Positions 47,738 through 59,251 are shown, counted from the first letter of the stretch. The stretch: DNA of 64,000 nt from Owenia fusiformis (GCA_903813345.2 CAIIXF020000012.1:6905615-6969614); one strand, 5' to 3'. Made by a program: numbers and translations. Notes: generated by a model not told the origin, from the letters alone.

Positions 47738-47812
47738 TGACGTCACTTCCTTCAAAATCAAAGATGGCCGACCGCCGGGAATTGTGGGAACAAGAAAGCA
47801 AGATGGCGGACA
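47738..47812 (-). promoter_or_regulatory. Promoter-like cluster: ETS-CRE plus two YY1-like sites
   Basis: TGACGTCACTTCC (47738-47750) is a minus-strand GGAAGTGACGTCA composite. AAGATGGCC (47761) and CAAGATGGCGG (47800) are YY1-like, and between them lies an 'aattgtgggaa' word that resembles ZNF143/SBF-type sites. Such clusters mark TATA-less animal promoters. Confidence 0.5.
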
Positions 47813-48640
47813 GCTAATTACCCATTTTATGCCAACCATAATCAAGAAAATGGCTAACTCACCAAAACACTGGCTGTTGTCTTGTATTTTCTTCAATAGT
47901 CGCACCAAATACAATCTGCATCTAACGATTACTGCAACTAATCCAATATATCCAAAATAATGCTCCAATAAGTCCACAGATTAAATAAAACACGTTTGCA
48001 CATAAATAAATCCAAACTGACGAGGTCTTGTATCTTCAAGATCTTGGTTTACTCTGATTCACGTGGTTAATTGCAAACAATAAAATCCAGACACCTCAAG
48101 TTGCATCATGGGAAAACTACAACTTATGTTCGAGGGAAATTCAAATAAAAGAATCTGATTGGCTGATCACTGGTTGCTGGGTACTTATTATTCTAATTTA
48201 TTCCACTTCAGTCTGCTGATCCTGTAAACATCCCAGTGCTTACGTGACATTCTGCATGTACACATTTAAGCCATTAAACTCTCTGAAAGAGTCGACTGAC
48301 TCCACATATAAAAGTTCAAAATAAAACAAAAATGAAACTCACAATTTTGTCACAATATCAAGGGCGGACTTTGTACAAAGAAAATGCCTCGTTCACAAAT
48401 CAAATGTAGTGATAAGGCAAAAGTAGGCCCTGGTTGCCATTTCATTTTTTTATAGATACTGTACTAAGCCCTGGGTATTAAACTAGCCCTGCCAATTTAT
48501 ATTATACGAAATTTACCCATTAAAATGTATTCTTATTTCCTATTAAGGATTGGGGTTTACCAATATAACAAGCCAGAGTATCTGTATCAAATATTGGCTG
48601 GCTACTGGGCCATCCTACAACATAGCTAAAATCAATCAAG

Positions 48641-48787
48641 TAATGCCTTGGTCACATTTGCTCCGATATCATCGACCGCCGCCTGACCGATTGAGTGTTT
48701 TCTTCAAAACTGAATACAATTGTGAATAGGATACTCAATCAGCCAGGCGCCGGCCGATGAATCGGGGCAAGTGTGACAAAGCATAAT
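48641..48787. mobile_element. Short MITE-like hairpin, ~57-bp arms
   Basis: Left arm 48641-48700 (gccttggtcacatttgctcc ... gattgagt) and right arm 48730-48787 (actcaatcagcc ... gtgtgacaaagc) are imperfect inverted repeats, GC-rich compared with the flanks. TAAT-like words flank both ends but do not make a clean duplication. No coding content. Confidence 0.65.
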
Positions 48788-48789
48788 GA

Positions 48790-49080
48790 GCGATGTGTAA
48801 TAGCTCATCTACACATAAAAATCTGTACCTGTCGAAAGTAAACTAATCTAACATCGTTTTCTGCGTGAGTACTGAAGTTCACATTCATGCTTTGTTGAAT
48901 ACGAGTCTGTAAATAGCACCAATATGATAATCTCATTTAAAAGCCTGTAAAATTCACGCTTGCCCACAGAAAATAAACAAATCTGACATCATTTATCTGT
49001 GCACATTGAAGTTCACATTCAAGTTTTGTTAAATATGTGTAGCTTAACCTCTCTAATATGTGATCTGTAAAACTGATAAT
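48790..49080 (+). repeat. Diverged ~125-bp tandem pair
   Basis: Two blocks share 'cagaaaataaac(a)aatc(t)', 'aagttcacattcaagttttg' and similar words at about 48836-48935 and 48962-49055. Old duplication, no function evident. Confidence 0.45.
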
Positions 49081-49179
49081 AATGTGATAATAACTAAATA
49101 AGCTTATTGAGCATGAAGCAGCATTATCATTATTAATAGACTAAACAAATCCTAGCTTTAAATTCCTGCACACAATGTG

Positions 49180-49650
49180 AAGGACATTGGAAGGTTATTA
49201 TTGAATGAAATGATGTTAATAACAAGCCTGCCTAGAAACCAACTGAACTGAACGGTTATGTAAAGAAACCAACTGAACTGAACGGTTATGTAAAGAAACC
49301 AACTGAACTGAACGGTTATGTAAAGAAACCAACTGAACTGAACGGTTATGTAAAGAAACCAACTGAACTGAACCGTTATGTAAAGAAACCAACTGACCTG
49401 AAAACTGGAAATCCTGCATTTTCCTCAAATCTATGAACTTTTAGGAAATTACTCCCTGATATTTATCACATTTGTGGTTATGATAAAAACGCAGGCCGAA
49501 TTTTGAACATGCTAGCCCACTGTTCAGAATGATTGATCCCTAGCCCATTGGGGTTTCTTGTACAAAACTGAGATATGGATAACATAAATGTGTACTGACA
49601 TGAAGGGTATAATGAAGGTTTCTTGGATTGGATTGCTCATCCATTTGGCC
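49180..49650 (+). repeat. Dispersed repeat C, copy 1
   Basis: This matches 51770-52560 (minus the insertion) and 63661-64000. Shared words include 'gcctgcctagaaa(c/t)caactga', 'aaattactccctgatattta' and 'gaacatgctagc(c/g)cac'. Copy 1 differs by a local tandem expansion at 49235-49402. Confidence 0.7.
49235..49402 (+). repeat. 30-bp tandem repeat, about 5.5 copies
   Basis: Unit gaaaccaactgaactgaacg+gttatgtaaa, nearly perfect. The other two copies of repeat C have only a single diverged unit at this spot, so the array grew after repeat C spread. The minus-strand Leu-Val-Ser-Leu-His repeat frame is an artefact. Confidence 0.95.
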
Positions 49651-50690
49651 GAGCCCTGAAAAGAATTAAACCAAACTGATATGAACAATCACATCAGTCA
49701 CAATGGTCCAACGACTGTGAGTGACATCACTTGGGGCGGGGTCAGGCCTAGGTCCTCACAAATCAGATCCCTCAGTTTTGATCAATGGAATACACCTTTT
49801 TTGGAATATAATGAGTGTTTTTATGGCAAAAGTAAGTGGAATATATGTTGGTTTGGACACCTCGGTTTGGACAACAGTCTACTGGGCTAATAACTTTTTA
49901 TGAAAAATATAGAAATAACACCCAAATAAAATTATGAATATTGAAAAGAGGACATTAAAATCTACAAGATGTAAAAATATAAAAATTGTCCGAAACAGGA
50001 GTAACGTGCAGGAGACTAATGAACTTTATTCTCAAAACTGAGACATCTTTTGTCCACAAATTGAGAAACCGATGCAAATAAGAAATCAATTGTCGCTTTG
50101 GGGCAATCCATGCACGGTTTGCTTTTGTTGCTCTTTATGCATTCCGACTCATGCCAAAACATGCAAAAGATGTACTTGCATGCCTCGGGAATAAAATCAT
50201 TGTTCTAAATGGTTTAATATCAAAAAATCTAGCATGTTCATTGAACAATATAAAAATCATGGTGGAAACTTGAAATTGACAACTCTATTGAGTAGCAAAT
50301 CCCAGCGAACACTATATTCATGAATCTGTATGTCACAATATAATATCTCTTTCATGTTTGTACAACTTGCTAATGATACCCTTGGGCTTCTTTATAGAGA
50401 TTTTCAATACATTTGAGTCATCAATTGCAAAGAAAATATTTGTTGAAAAGCAATTTACTTTTTTTCAGACACCTGATATATAGCTTATATGAACTGATAA
50501 GCGTATCAATTAATGCTACAATTTTGGATGTTGGACCTCAAGGAATTACTCTTTACACATAAATATTGCTTGGATTGAATAGGTGGGCATTAATTTCCAA
50601 GTTATTTATTTGTAAAATGAAATATACAAATACATTAATTCTATTTATTCAATCATTAATAATATGTAAGGTATAATCCCCTCTCTGCAT
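49651..50690. other. Intergenic, nothing recognised
   Basis: Overlapping plus-strand frames of 69 and 60 codons (49681-49903) show no motif. The rest is AT-rich and non-coding. Confidence 0.35.
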
Positions 50691-50713
50691 CACACATATA
50701 TTGGAGTATTGTA

Positions 50714-51613
50714 GTGCCATCAGTGACTTATGGAGTAGAAGCGATTGTTCTGACTGAAAAAGAAATGAATATCTATGAAAACACACATTTTAAAATAGCG
50801 AAACAACTGCAGGGTCTTCCTCTTAGTACGGCAAACAGTGCATGTTTAGCACCATTAGGATGGAATAATATTACAACTAAAATCTTACAAAGAAAGCTCA
50901 TGTTTTTATGGCAGTTACTCATGTTACCAGTGGATGTAATCTATAAGAAAATTGCGATCATAAGAGTGTGTCAATGGTTGAACAGCACGCTTACCCACAA
51001 AAAGAACAATTGTCATTCTCCTATCTGGGATATACTTAACATAGCTGAAAGGTTCAATTTAATAGATCATGTAATGCAATGGCTTTTCTATGGAGTATCT
51101 GTCTCGAAGTCAAAATGGAAAAGTATTGTTAAGGATGTGTTGCACAGACATGAGTTGGAAAAATGGAGGTCTAGTTGTATGATGTATAGGTCTCTCAGTA
51201 CGTTCAGAAATGTCGTTAAGGTTATCAAACCTATTAAGTGGTGGATATTGGCAAAAAATGACCCATACCTTATTAGACCATGTATAACCCTGGTGAGACT
51301 TTTGTGTGGAAACTCATCACTCATTTGTGAAAAATATAAAGATAGTGAGACATGTCCACTTTGTCATAGGGCAGTGCAGACACTGCAACACTTATTATTT
51401 CACTGCCAGGCAGTTGAGCACTTAAGTCATCAATTAAACAATATTATTGAGAACAGTAACCTATATGGCACCGATTTAGAAAAGATAAGACTTATCCTGG
51501 ACAGTAGTCAGTTTGGAGATAGGGACTGTCTATTAATATTGAGGACAATACATGCTATTTATGAAATGCACAGGGATGCATTAAAGCAATCATCAAATCC
51601 AAGGAGCATATAA
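50714..51613 (+). pseudogene. LINE ORF2 C-terminal region (5'-truncated non-LTR retrotransposon)
   Basis: A 299-codon open stretch without a true start (it opens on GTG) matches the region after the reverse-transcriptase palm. It begins with a SVTYGVEA segment where many LINEs have 'thumb' sequence. This is followed by LQGLP...CLAPLGW and RKLMFLWQLL. Near residues 218-235 is CPLC...H...C (CX2CX8HX4C), the C-terminal zinc motif of CR1/Jockey-like elements. No endonuclease or palm is present. An AT-rich 3' UTR runs to about 51748 and ends in an 'aaataaagaaacataaaca' tail. The frame is unbroken, so insertion was fairly recent, but the copy is incomplete and inactive. Confidence 0.75.
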
Positions 51614-51748
51614 TTACATGTTCTGTACACCACCACCAACCTTTACTATCACTGTAAAATTGTAATATTATTTTATTTTACTTAATATATACCAGTATGT
51701 ATTTGTATGATCAATTTATGGTCCAAATAAAGAAACATAAACATAATA
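51614..51748 (+). mobile_element. 3' UTR and tail of the truncated LINE
   Basis: Non-coding AT-rich DNA directly after the LINE stop. AATAAA-type and 'acataaacataat' words near 51727-51748 fit a LINE 3' end. Confidence 0.5.
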
Positions 51749-51769
51749 GAAATATTTTTAAGGACTACT

Positions 51770-52560
51770 TAAAGGACATGGGAAGTTAATGATCTGAGTG
51801 ACATGAGGTTAATAGTAGCCTGGCCAGAACAAGTCATGCCTCTCTATTTTCTCAATAACTTTCTCAATTTTGAATATTTTTTCAAGAAATTTTCACAGAA
51901 TAAACTTCAAAGAATTCCTAACATACAAATTTTTTTATATGGTAAATGCCTCATTAATTTCATTGTTACAACCTTTTAAAAAATAATGTCATATTCTGTT
52001 GATGGGTCATTTTTGTCTTTATTATCTTTTATCTCCATCAAGTATGACAATAGGCGAGTAGTAATGCCTTTTATGGGACGAGCAGTATAGAGGCTTGAGA
52101 TATGAGGTCTTGAAATAGTATGGTGGATTTAGAACACTAAAAAAGATAAATGATCCCCTATCAAAGACTGCAATCAAATGTGTAGACCATATTAGGACAA
52201 AACGTAATCGTATCTTTTTAGAAAAAATGGCGACAAAAATGACCCATCAACAGAATATGACATTATTTTTTAAAAGGTTGTAACAATAAAATTAATGAGG
52301 CATTTACCATATAAAAAAATATGTATGTTAGGAATTCTTGAAAGTTTATTCTGTGAAAATTTAATGAAAAAATATTCAAAATTGAGAAAGTTATTGAGAA
52401 AATAGAGAGGCATGACTTGTTCTGGCCAGGCTACTAGTCAGCCTCGAAACCAACTGACCTGAACGTGTATGTAAACTACAGGGTGGTGAAAAAATGGAAA
52501 CCCTGCATTTTCCTTATATCTATGAAAGGATAGGTATCGATATGGAGAACTGAATTCAAC
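51770..52560 (+). repeat. Dispersed repeat C, copy 2 (interrupted at 51815-52434)
   Basis: 'catgggaagttaatgatctgagtgacatgaggttaa' before and 'aaaccaactgacctgaacgtgtatgtaaactaca' after the insertion match 63665-63750 almost base for base. Confidence 0.75.
51815..52434. mobile_element. 620-bp foldback element in a TA site, ~215-bp arms
   Basis: The ends are GTAGCCTGGCCAGAACAAGT and its complement. The arms 51815-52030 and about 52220-52434 are >90% complementary by eye. TA flanks both ends (51813-51814, 52435-52436). The uninterrupted site is in the window at about 63703 (ggttaaTAgtctgcc), which fixes the insertion to the base. The centre (~190 bp) has no frame. The TA target suggests a Tc1/mariner-type partner. 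Confidence 0.85.
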
Positions 52561-52620
52561 AATGTTTTTCTCTTAAACCAATCATTGAAAACATTCTGTA
52601 AAAAAACACGGTATTTTATT

Positions 52621-53480
52621 GTAACGTTTTTCCCGTGGGTCAGGAATGCGGGGAAAATGCGGGGAAGGTGGACTCTCCCGCGTGTTACTTAATTGCGGGG
52701 TTATACGGAGCGGCGTTGACTCCGCTCGCTACAGTCGCCTGAGATGTTACTCCAAGGGAATGCAAGGGGAAAGGAAGTATTACGCAATCTGGGGTTTGCA
52801 CTACACAAGTTCCCTCTGGAACTCACTACAATACAACAATGAACATTCAAGTACAGAATAAAAGTAAAGTTATATATTTGCTCTTTATGAGCCAAACAAT
52901 GCTTTAGAAACAATAGAAAATTATGTACAAAGTCGAGCTCAAACTACCCTAAACTATATAATCACTAATGCCTTAGGCAGAAAAACATGTGATGTCACTT
53001 GAATGTCTTTAAAGTTACTATAAGAAAGTAAGATCAAAAGAGGATATCACTTTGATAAGTTCCAGCAAAAGATAAAGGTCTCTAAAGTCGCCACATAAAA
53101 TAATCATGAACTCATATTAAACAATCACTATAACATTAGATGTCTTTGTTTGTGTCTTCTTCAGCAATTGTGGGATGCAGCTCTTGTCTTTGTATTCCGT
53201 TGTCTGTCCTGAAATAAAATGGCGCTCCTGGCCACGGGACCCCACTGTCTACTTATCAAGTTTATTAATGTACAACCTGGTGCAAATATTCTTAAAATCC
53301 GGAATCCAAGTTGTAATCGGGTGCAATGATCCTACTCAATGGGTGCAAAAGCCCTTATATCTCTTGATCATAGGTGCAATGTTTCTGTGTGCCCCTGTTC
53401 CTAACCAGGGTGCAACTCCTCTATATGCCCTTGTTCCTTAATCAAGGTGCATCTTGCCCCTGTTCCTTAACTTTTCGGCC
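52621..53480 (+). repeat. Dispersed repeat D, copy 1 (LTR-like)
   Basis: From 'gtaacgtttttcccgtgg' through 'gttacttaattgcggg', 'cgcctgagatgttactc' and 'agtattacgcaatct' the sequence is an inverted match to 62620-63205. A shared segment around 53190-53285 translates alike in both copies (CPEIK, a proline/glycine stretch, then LVQ) and contains a YY1-like aaaatggcgctcc. A 'ggtgcaa' word repeats towards the end. TGTAAC-type start and promoter motif suggest an LTR, but no target duplication was found. Confidence 0.6.
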
Positions 53481-55040
53481 CATAATCATGTATATTGCTA
53501 CATAATTCTTAAGGGATTAGTTGTAAACACATTCGAGTGCAGAAATACTGAACACATATTTGTGGGTAAAACCATTGTTTTACAAGTGCAACTAAACATG
53601 AGAAATATTGATAACATGTTATTAAGATAATTTTTAATTGTTTTTTAATTCTAACAATTGATCATTTTAAATCCCTGTATACCTAAAGCTTACTTTGTAG
53701 ATATCTTTAAAAACTTTAATTCAAACATTAAACAAACCAAACTCAATAAAACAAAACCCAAGATTATAAACAAGTCAGTCTGATTAGGACATGTACTTTC
53801 CTGTGAAAGGCGACTTCAAACAGATCCTGTCTATGTGCTATGATGAGATAAAGTAATATTCGAAATAAAACCCTTGGAAGAATAAACAAACCAGTATGAT
53901 TACAAATAACTTCCTGTGAGTTTTATGTGATACCAGATGCTTTAGACTCATGAACTAATTGTAGAAATTCAATAAGTATTAATATTTTTCGTTTTCCCGT
54001 CTGTTAAAAGAAATGCCTGAAATTAAACCAAAACAAACGGAGCCCAATAATCTTTAGTTCCGTTAAGTCCGAAATCTTATCAATGAGAAACAAATTCATC
54101 CTGAGATATTTTACGGATATATCAATCAATTGTTTCAATTATATGCTAAGGGTTGCAAAAATGGGAGAAACACAGACAATGAGGGGGTAGATTGGATTTT
54201 CTATGTCAAGAGAGAAGCTTTTCATATATAAACATATTTGTAAGTAAGAAAACATACAAACATTTATAAGCTTCATGGGCATCAGACCATATTTGAAAAC
54301 TCCCACACTCTTCACAGACAGGATATCCAGGGGACTTAACTTTATTGCAGTCTTTTATCTGTACTAGGTTTTATGAAGCACTACTTTTAATTCCTCATTA
54401 TTTTTAATATCTCTGATTATTAGATATAAACAATAATACCCTTTGAAATCAAACCAACCTGCTATATAAAAATTGGCCCTGACCATGTTGCTAACAATCT
54501 ACAGTATTCATTTGGGTACACCCCTGTCTGAAAACCACTTCTCTCACTTTGAATTCCATCCATTGCATGGTGTTACCAGAAAGGCAGGAACGGGGGATTC
54601 ATTTTACATTGTGATTCTAAAAAAAGGTTATTAAAACACAACATATACAAGTATTAAGGAACAGTTTATCTTATCTTCTTCAATCTCTTTTATAAAGGCA
54701 AAATAAAATGAAACATTTTGAAACAGAAAAAATAAGTTAACGCATAGAACTTTAAGAATAAAACAGTATGCATATTACGTTGTCAAAATATTTCGTCGCA
54801 TTTTATTTCTTAGTCTCTTTCTCTTATCAAATCGTAAAAGAAGAAAACATTCTAAACTTAATCACTTTGGGATCAACTGGAAATGAAGACAGGCTATCCT
54901 TGTATCAAAATGGATGTTCTCCCATTCGCAAGAACTTTCATTTTCACCATGTACTCACTTCATCAGTTTGAATTTAATCTCTATTTCTCGAACAGAATAC
55001 ATAAGTGAAGAATAGGTTTTGATTTCAAAAGATGTTCATG
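53481..55040. other. Intergenic; one small unrecognised frame
   Basis: No repeats or exons supported. A 67-codon frame at 54768-54971 (+) opens with a hydrophobic stretch (YFVAFYFLVSF) resembling a signal peptide, but has no family match or splice context. Confidence 0.3.
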
Positions 55041-55049
55041 TCAACTTTA

Positions 55050-55325
55050 CTTAATCAATGCCCACCGGCTTGGGAAAGCCATTGCTGCCATAGTTTTGGT
55101 CAACTTCCGCCTATTCGTCACCGATCAAGAAACAGCGCGCCTTACTCTGCAGTATCCAGCACTGCATAGGCTAATCACTTATTTTGAGAGGAATTACATT
55201 GGGCAAATAGTAGTGCTATTTGGAGACCACCCACATTTGAGACTGGTATGTTCAACGTTTGGAACCGACCTATGACCCTAAGAACCAACAACAGTGTTGA
55301 ATGTAAGCTTTTATGTTGGTATGCT
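55050..55325 (+). pseudogene. MULE/FLYWCH-associated transposase fragment
   Basis: Reading with one frame change, ALHRLITYFERNYIGQ is followed by WRPPTF...FNVWNRP and RTNNSVE. The order 'YFE.xYIG', 'RPPxF', 'W(N)', 'RTNNSVE' is characteristic of a transposase-like domain found with FLYWCH zinc fingers in invertebrate MULE-related genes. Only about 80 codons remain, with stops in every frame. Confidence 0.45.
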
Positions 55326-55799
55326 TGTATTGTTTAGAAGTAGGTTTTTCATCACCAAATGTTACGAGTTGTTTTAGGGATGGCGTATGTAATCATTGTT
55401 AAAATGTGCCAAATTTAATACATTCAATACTAGATTAGTATGTCATTAATCAATTGTTAAAAACTTTCTCTACTGCATACTTAATTCCAAAACATTTATC
55501 CTTGCCAATACTTCAAACCCTATAATCTTTCTGTTTTTGCAATGCCAGTCCTATTTTCATGTCTATTAGACCAATTAAAAAGAAGTTTAAAACCGAAATA
55601 AAAAGAGAAGACAAAATATGCCTTCCTCGGCTCCTGAGTAATTTGAATGCAATTGGCTAAGAGGTATAAAACAAGATGACATTCGCGTACATCAAAATAA
55701 TGATCTGTGCATCAAACTGTAATCTCGTGGATTACAAGTAAACAACGTCCGAGGTGGGAGGAGACACAAACAAAGATCAAATACTCAAAGGTTACTGGG

Positions 55800-56885
55800 C
55801 TTAATGGGATAGACTGCGCATTTTCAATGAGATTCTGTATCGTAAATACATTAACGAAAGCACCCATGAAATTCAATGGCAACTGATCGTTCCAGTTTCT
55901 TTTCAAGAGACAATAATGTGGAGTTTACATGAAGAAGGCCATTTAGGGGGTCAACAAAACATTGAAACGCGTTCAGTCAAAATACTATGGGTCCGGGTAT
56001 AAAACCAAAATTGAAAACTTTATTCAAATATGCTTATTGTGCCAGCAAAGTAGAAATCCCCAGCGAACGCCCAGGGCTCCTATGACACAATATTATGTCG
56101 GGTTTCCCCTAGAACGGGTAGCGTTAGATATTCTTGGTCCTCTCGTTGAAAGTACAAGTGGAAACAAGTATGTGCTTGTTATCCAAGATACTTATCACAA
56201 AGTAAACAGAAGTGTTAGCAATGCCAAATCAAGAAGCTATTACAGTGGCAAATGCATTTCTAAAAGAATTAGTTTGCCGCTATTGTTCACTGCGCACCTT
56301 GCATTCAGATCAAGGTCGGCAATTTGAATCACATCTTTTTCCTTCATCTTAAACATTGACAAGACACGCATGACCGCTTTCACCCGATTAGCGACGGTAT
56401 GGTGGAAAGGCTCAATCACATGCTTGAGTGCATGCTCAGTAAAGTCGTTGACAAGGCCTCAGCGTACTGGAGCGCCGTTCACGAATCAACCAGATTCAGC
56501 CCTGCTAAACTAATGTTTGGGTATCAACCGGATCAAACAGCGCACTGTCAAAAGTAACAGGACCAGTTATTGACCGTTTATGATGCGGCAAGTGACAAAA
56601 TTAAAATATCAAGTGATAATCAAAAGCGAAATTATGATCATCAGGCTTTTTAATCTAAATTTGAGAAGGGTGACAATGTTTGGTTATTTAATCCAGCAGT
56701 TCCAAGGGGAATAAGCCCAAAATTGCATAGAAAATGGACCGGCCCATTCACCATTGTAAACAAACTATCCGATCTTGTGTTTGAAATTCAGTGGGAGAAA
56801 TTCATCAGGGTAGTCCATGCGAACCGCTTCAAACAGTTTTTTCGGCACCCTGCCAAATTTGATGGTGACAGCAAATGCACAGAAT
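55800..56885 (+). pseudogene. Ty3/Gypsy-type integrase, broken
   Basis: Successive pieces in different frames follow integrase order. First comes an N-terminal HHCC zinc segment (LHEEGH ... CLLCQQS). The core then has LDILGP (first Asp), LHSDQGRQFES (second Asp) and DGMVERLNHML (catalytic Glu). Last is a C-terminal GPY/F-like domain (KGDNVWLFNP ... KWTGPFTI ... VVHANRF). At least four frameshifts or stops separate them (near 55985, 56200, 56330 and 56655). No RT or RNase H was found upstream. It is an inactive remnant. The proteins were read only as motif landmarks. Confidence 0.8.
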
Positions 56886-57240
56886 ATTGACGAAGTAAAT
56901 AAAGAAACCGTAGAAAGCGAAAATGAAATCAATATGTTATAAAACAATGACACATTAACAGAACGCAGAGGGAGGGAACATAAAAAGCCATTGTGGATGA
57001 AAGATTATATTACCGAAAATTAATTATCAGTTGAGCCTGATTAATATTGTGCATACTTATGTAAAGCAAGAAAGTTTACCATTGCATATGTTAACTTATG
57101 TAAGTGTTCTTTTATTCATTTATAACGATAGTCTAGACCCTATATATACTCATGAGTGTTGTGCATGTAAATAAACGATTAGTTTTGCGCCAGTTATATT
57201 GGAGGTTAAACGTAGAATAGAGATATTGTGAAATACTACT
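56886..57240 (+). repeat. Possible 3' LTR remnant of the Gypsy copy
   Basis: A purine-rich tract (gcagagggagggaaca, 56963-56978) follows the integrase. A TATA-like ctatatatact (57139) and AATAAA (57171) lie in LTR-like order after it. No paired 5' LTR exists in the window, so the borders are unknown. Confidence 0.35.
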
Positions 57241-57573
57241 AAGTTGTAAAAAATTAATGCAATGAGCAAGAGTTTATGCATTTCATAAAAATTGATAGTT
57301 TGGCTAAAATCCTTTGCACAATTTATATGTGCCGCTACTTTAGTTCATCACACATCTTATAAATAATAGGTAGAACAAATTTGCGATTTAAGTAATTAAG
57401 CATGCAACTGGTAGTTTGTGCGATTAATATAATTAAAAGCGATTTGGTATATGAACGTAGCATAACGCGAAAATATGTAGTGTAAAATTTATATCGAACC
57501 ATTAGCAAAATACTTTGTATTGTTGGATAAACGTTATTGTAAAAAAATACAGTAATTATTATGAAAATAAAAA

Positions 57574-58366
57574 ATGAAAACATATGTGTATCTTGTTGAA
57601 TTGGCTAGTTATTGCAAGACAATTAATTTATTCCATTCGTGTCTGTTCTGTCCCATGAAGGTGGAAAATGTGTATGACCTAGTACATCACTATGAGACAA
57701 GTGATACTCCACGATTTAAATGCCCATATGAGTCGTGTGAATTCAGTAGGAAACATTCCTTACCTGAAATGGTCATTAATCATATCATTTTAGCGCACAT
57801 TGTCCCACAATATGCTAGTGCCAAGTACAGGGACCAATGGTGTTGCCGTTTCATGGACAATTTACGAACCCAGCCAGTGGAGCATGCAGAATTATATGAA
57901 AACATGAATTTGGGAAGCAAAAGGTTTTATGCTTCCCAATCGCCAATCAAAACTTGCCATTATTCTCCAATGGGTAATGACTTATCTGGAACTAGCAACA
58001 GTGACACTTCTCAACCTGGTCACATGTCACCTTGTGAGTCAGGAAACAACAGTTCGTGGACGGAACAATCCCCTGGTCAGTTTAACTGGACCCCCAGTGA
58101 CATCATGAGCCAGGAAGAGGCAATGCTCTGGGATATGAGACTGACTGCCTCTGATATAAAACATGTGGTCCATGTCCCCTCAATGTATCCACCTATGGTG
58201 CAACCAGAGTCAGAAGAAGAGGAACTGTCAAAATAACAACCAGAACAACAGGCACAACCACAACCTGAGGCAGCACAACCTGAAGCAGCACAACCACAGG
58301 AGCAACAAGAACAACCAGAAGCACAACCACAAGAACAACCAACCCACAATTTCTGGAGGGCCTGGT
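57574..58366 (+). pseudogene. Zinc-finger N-terminal part of an uncharacterised invertebrate gene family (premature stop)
   Basis: A 220-codon frame carries two C2H2-like fingers: C23-X2-C26 with H38/H39, and C50-X4-C55 with H70 and H75. A Ser/Asn-rich linker and an acidic EEEE end follow. TAA at 58234 ends it, but the same frame continues for 43 codons of Gln/Pro/Glu-rich repeat (to 58366), so the stop is probably a mutation inside a longer protein. Its link to the downstream pieces is by order and strand only. Opposite-strand Cys/Ser/Gly frames are shadows of the Q/P repeat. Confidence 0.5.
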
Positions 58367-58523
58367 GATTCCAATTTAACATTTAACTTTGTGAAGGTTC
58401 TGGAAGTGACACTTATCCTATTGTTTAATATGGATATCATATCATCATGTGTGGCAGTCTTCAAAGAATTAAGATTCCCCTCTAAATGATGACATCACCA
58501 TCCCTAGACTACTCAAGGAAAAT

Positions 58524-59251
58524 ATGTCTGCTTCCCTTCGTGAAGATGTCACAGTCCAGTTGTATGATGGCCCCAAGAAGCCTGATATGCCCCAAGCTGC
58601 TACATTGACTAATGTCATGTCACAAGCATTGCTACATGACCAACGCATTGCTTTAACCCATGCTCAAAATCAGGACTTTGATTTCCTCTGTGATGTAACA
58701 AGAGGTAAGCTAATTCCAGAGTATGGTGGGTACAATACAAAGTCAGCGAGGGAAAAGGGACATACAGCAAGAGCAGCTACCACCGCAACATACCAACCTC
58801 TCATTGATATGAAGCAAGCAGATCCAAGCACAATGATGACAATGAAGCTCAGAGGTTAACCAATGACTGTGGCCAAGAATATACCATATCTATGAATGAC
58901 CAACAGCTCTACAAGATAGCAGTGTCTGTGCAATGGCATAACCCTGAGCGTTTTCCTAAATACATCAATAGACTCGGTGGTATGCATATGCTAATGAGTT
59001 TCATTGGATCTGTAGGAATGCTCATGTCTGAAAGTGGGATCCAGCAGTTATTAGAGGCTTCCTTTACAGGTGTACCAAAAATGCTGAGTGGAAAGAATTA
59101 CCCTCAGAATTTTAGGGCTCTTCGAATGTTAACTGAGGAACTTCTTCGTCCAGTTGTTGAAGAGGTTGGTAGTTTCACTGAACTAATAGACATGTTGGAG
59201 AACAGAGCAACCAGTAGCCCCACTACCAAACATGGTGCAGAACCTGGTTAA
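58524..59251 (+). pseudogene. Conserved central domain (GGMH / KNYPQNxRALR motifs), frameshifted
   Basis: A 111-codon frame ends at 58859, but sense continues in another frame from about 58835 (EAQRLTNDCGQEYTI...) to 59251, so one frameshift is present. Landmarks are YKIAVSVQW, RLGGMHMLMSFIGSVG, then SFTGVPKMLSGKNYPQN and ALRMLTEELLRPV. These motifs recur in a multi-copy, uncharacterised protein family of cnidarians, molluscs, echinoderms and lancelets. The biochemical role is unknown. Confidence 0.6.

Larger units (their letters stand above)
46361..48354 (-). mobile_element. Probable solo LTR (~2.0 kb)
   Basis: TG...CA ends (TGTCGCGCGCC at 46361, TTTTGTCACA ending 48354) are flanked by ATAT on both sides (46357-46360 and 48355-48358). 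Read on the minus strand it has ETS-CRE and YY1-like motifs around 47738-47812 and a good donor (GGTGAGT, about 47860). No internal retroviral region is attached. Orientation is inferred from these promoter-type signals. A family name cannot be given. Confidence 0.55.

Noticed and set aside
58077-58464. Cys/Gly/Ser-rich and Leu/Trp/Cys-rich minus-strand frames
   Set aside because: Antisense shadows of the Gln/Pro-rich repeat.
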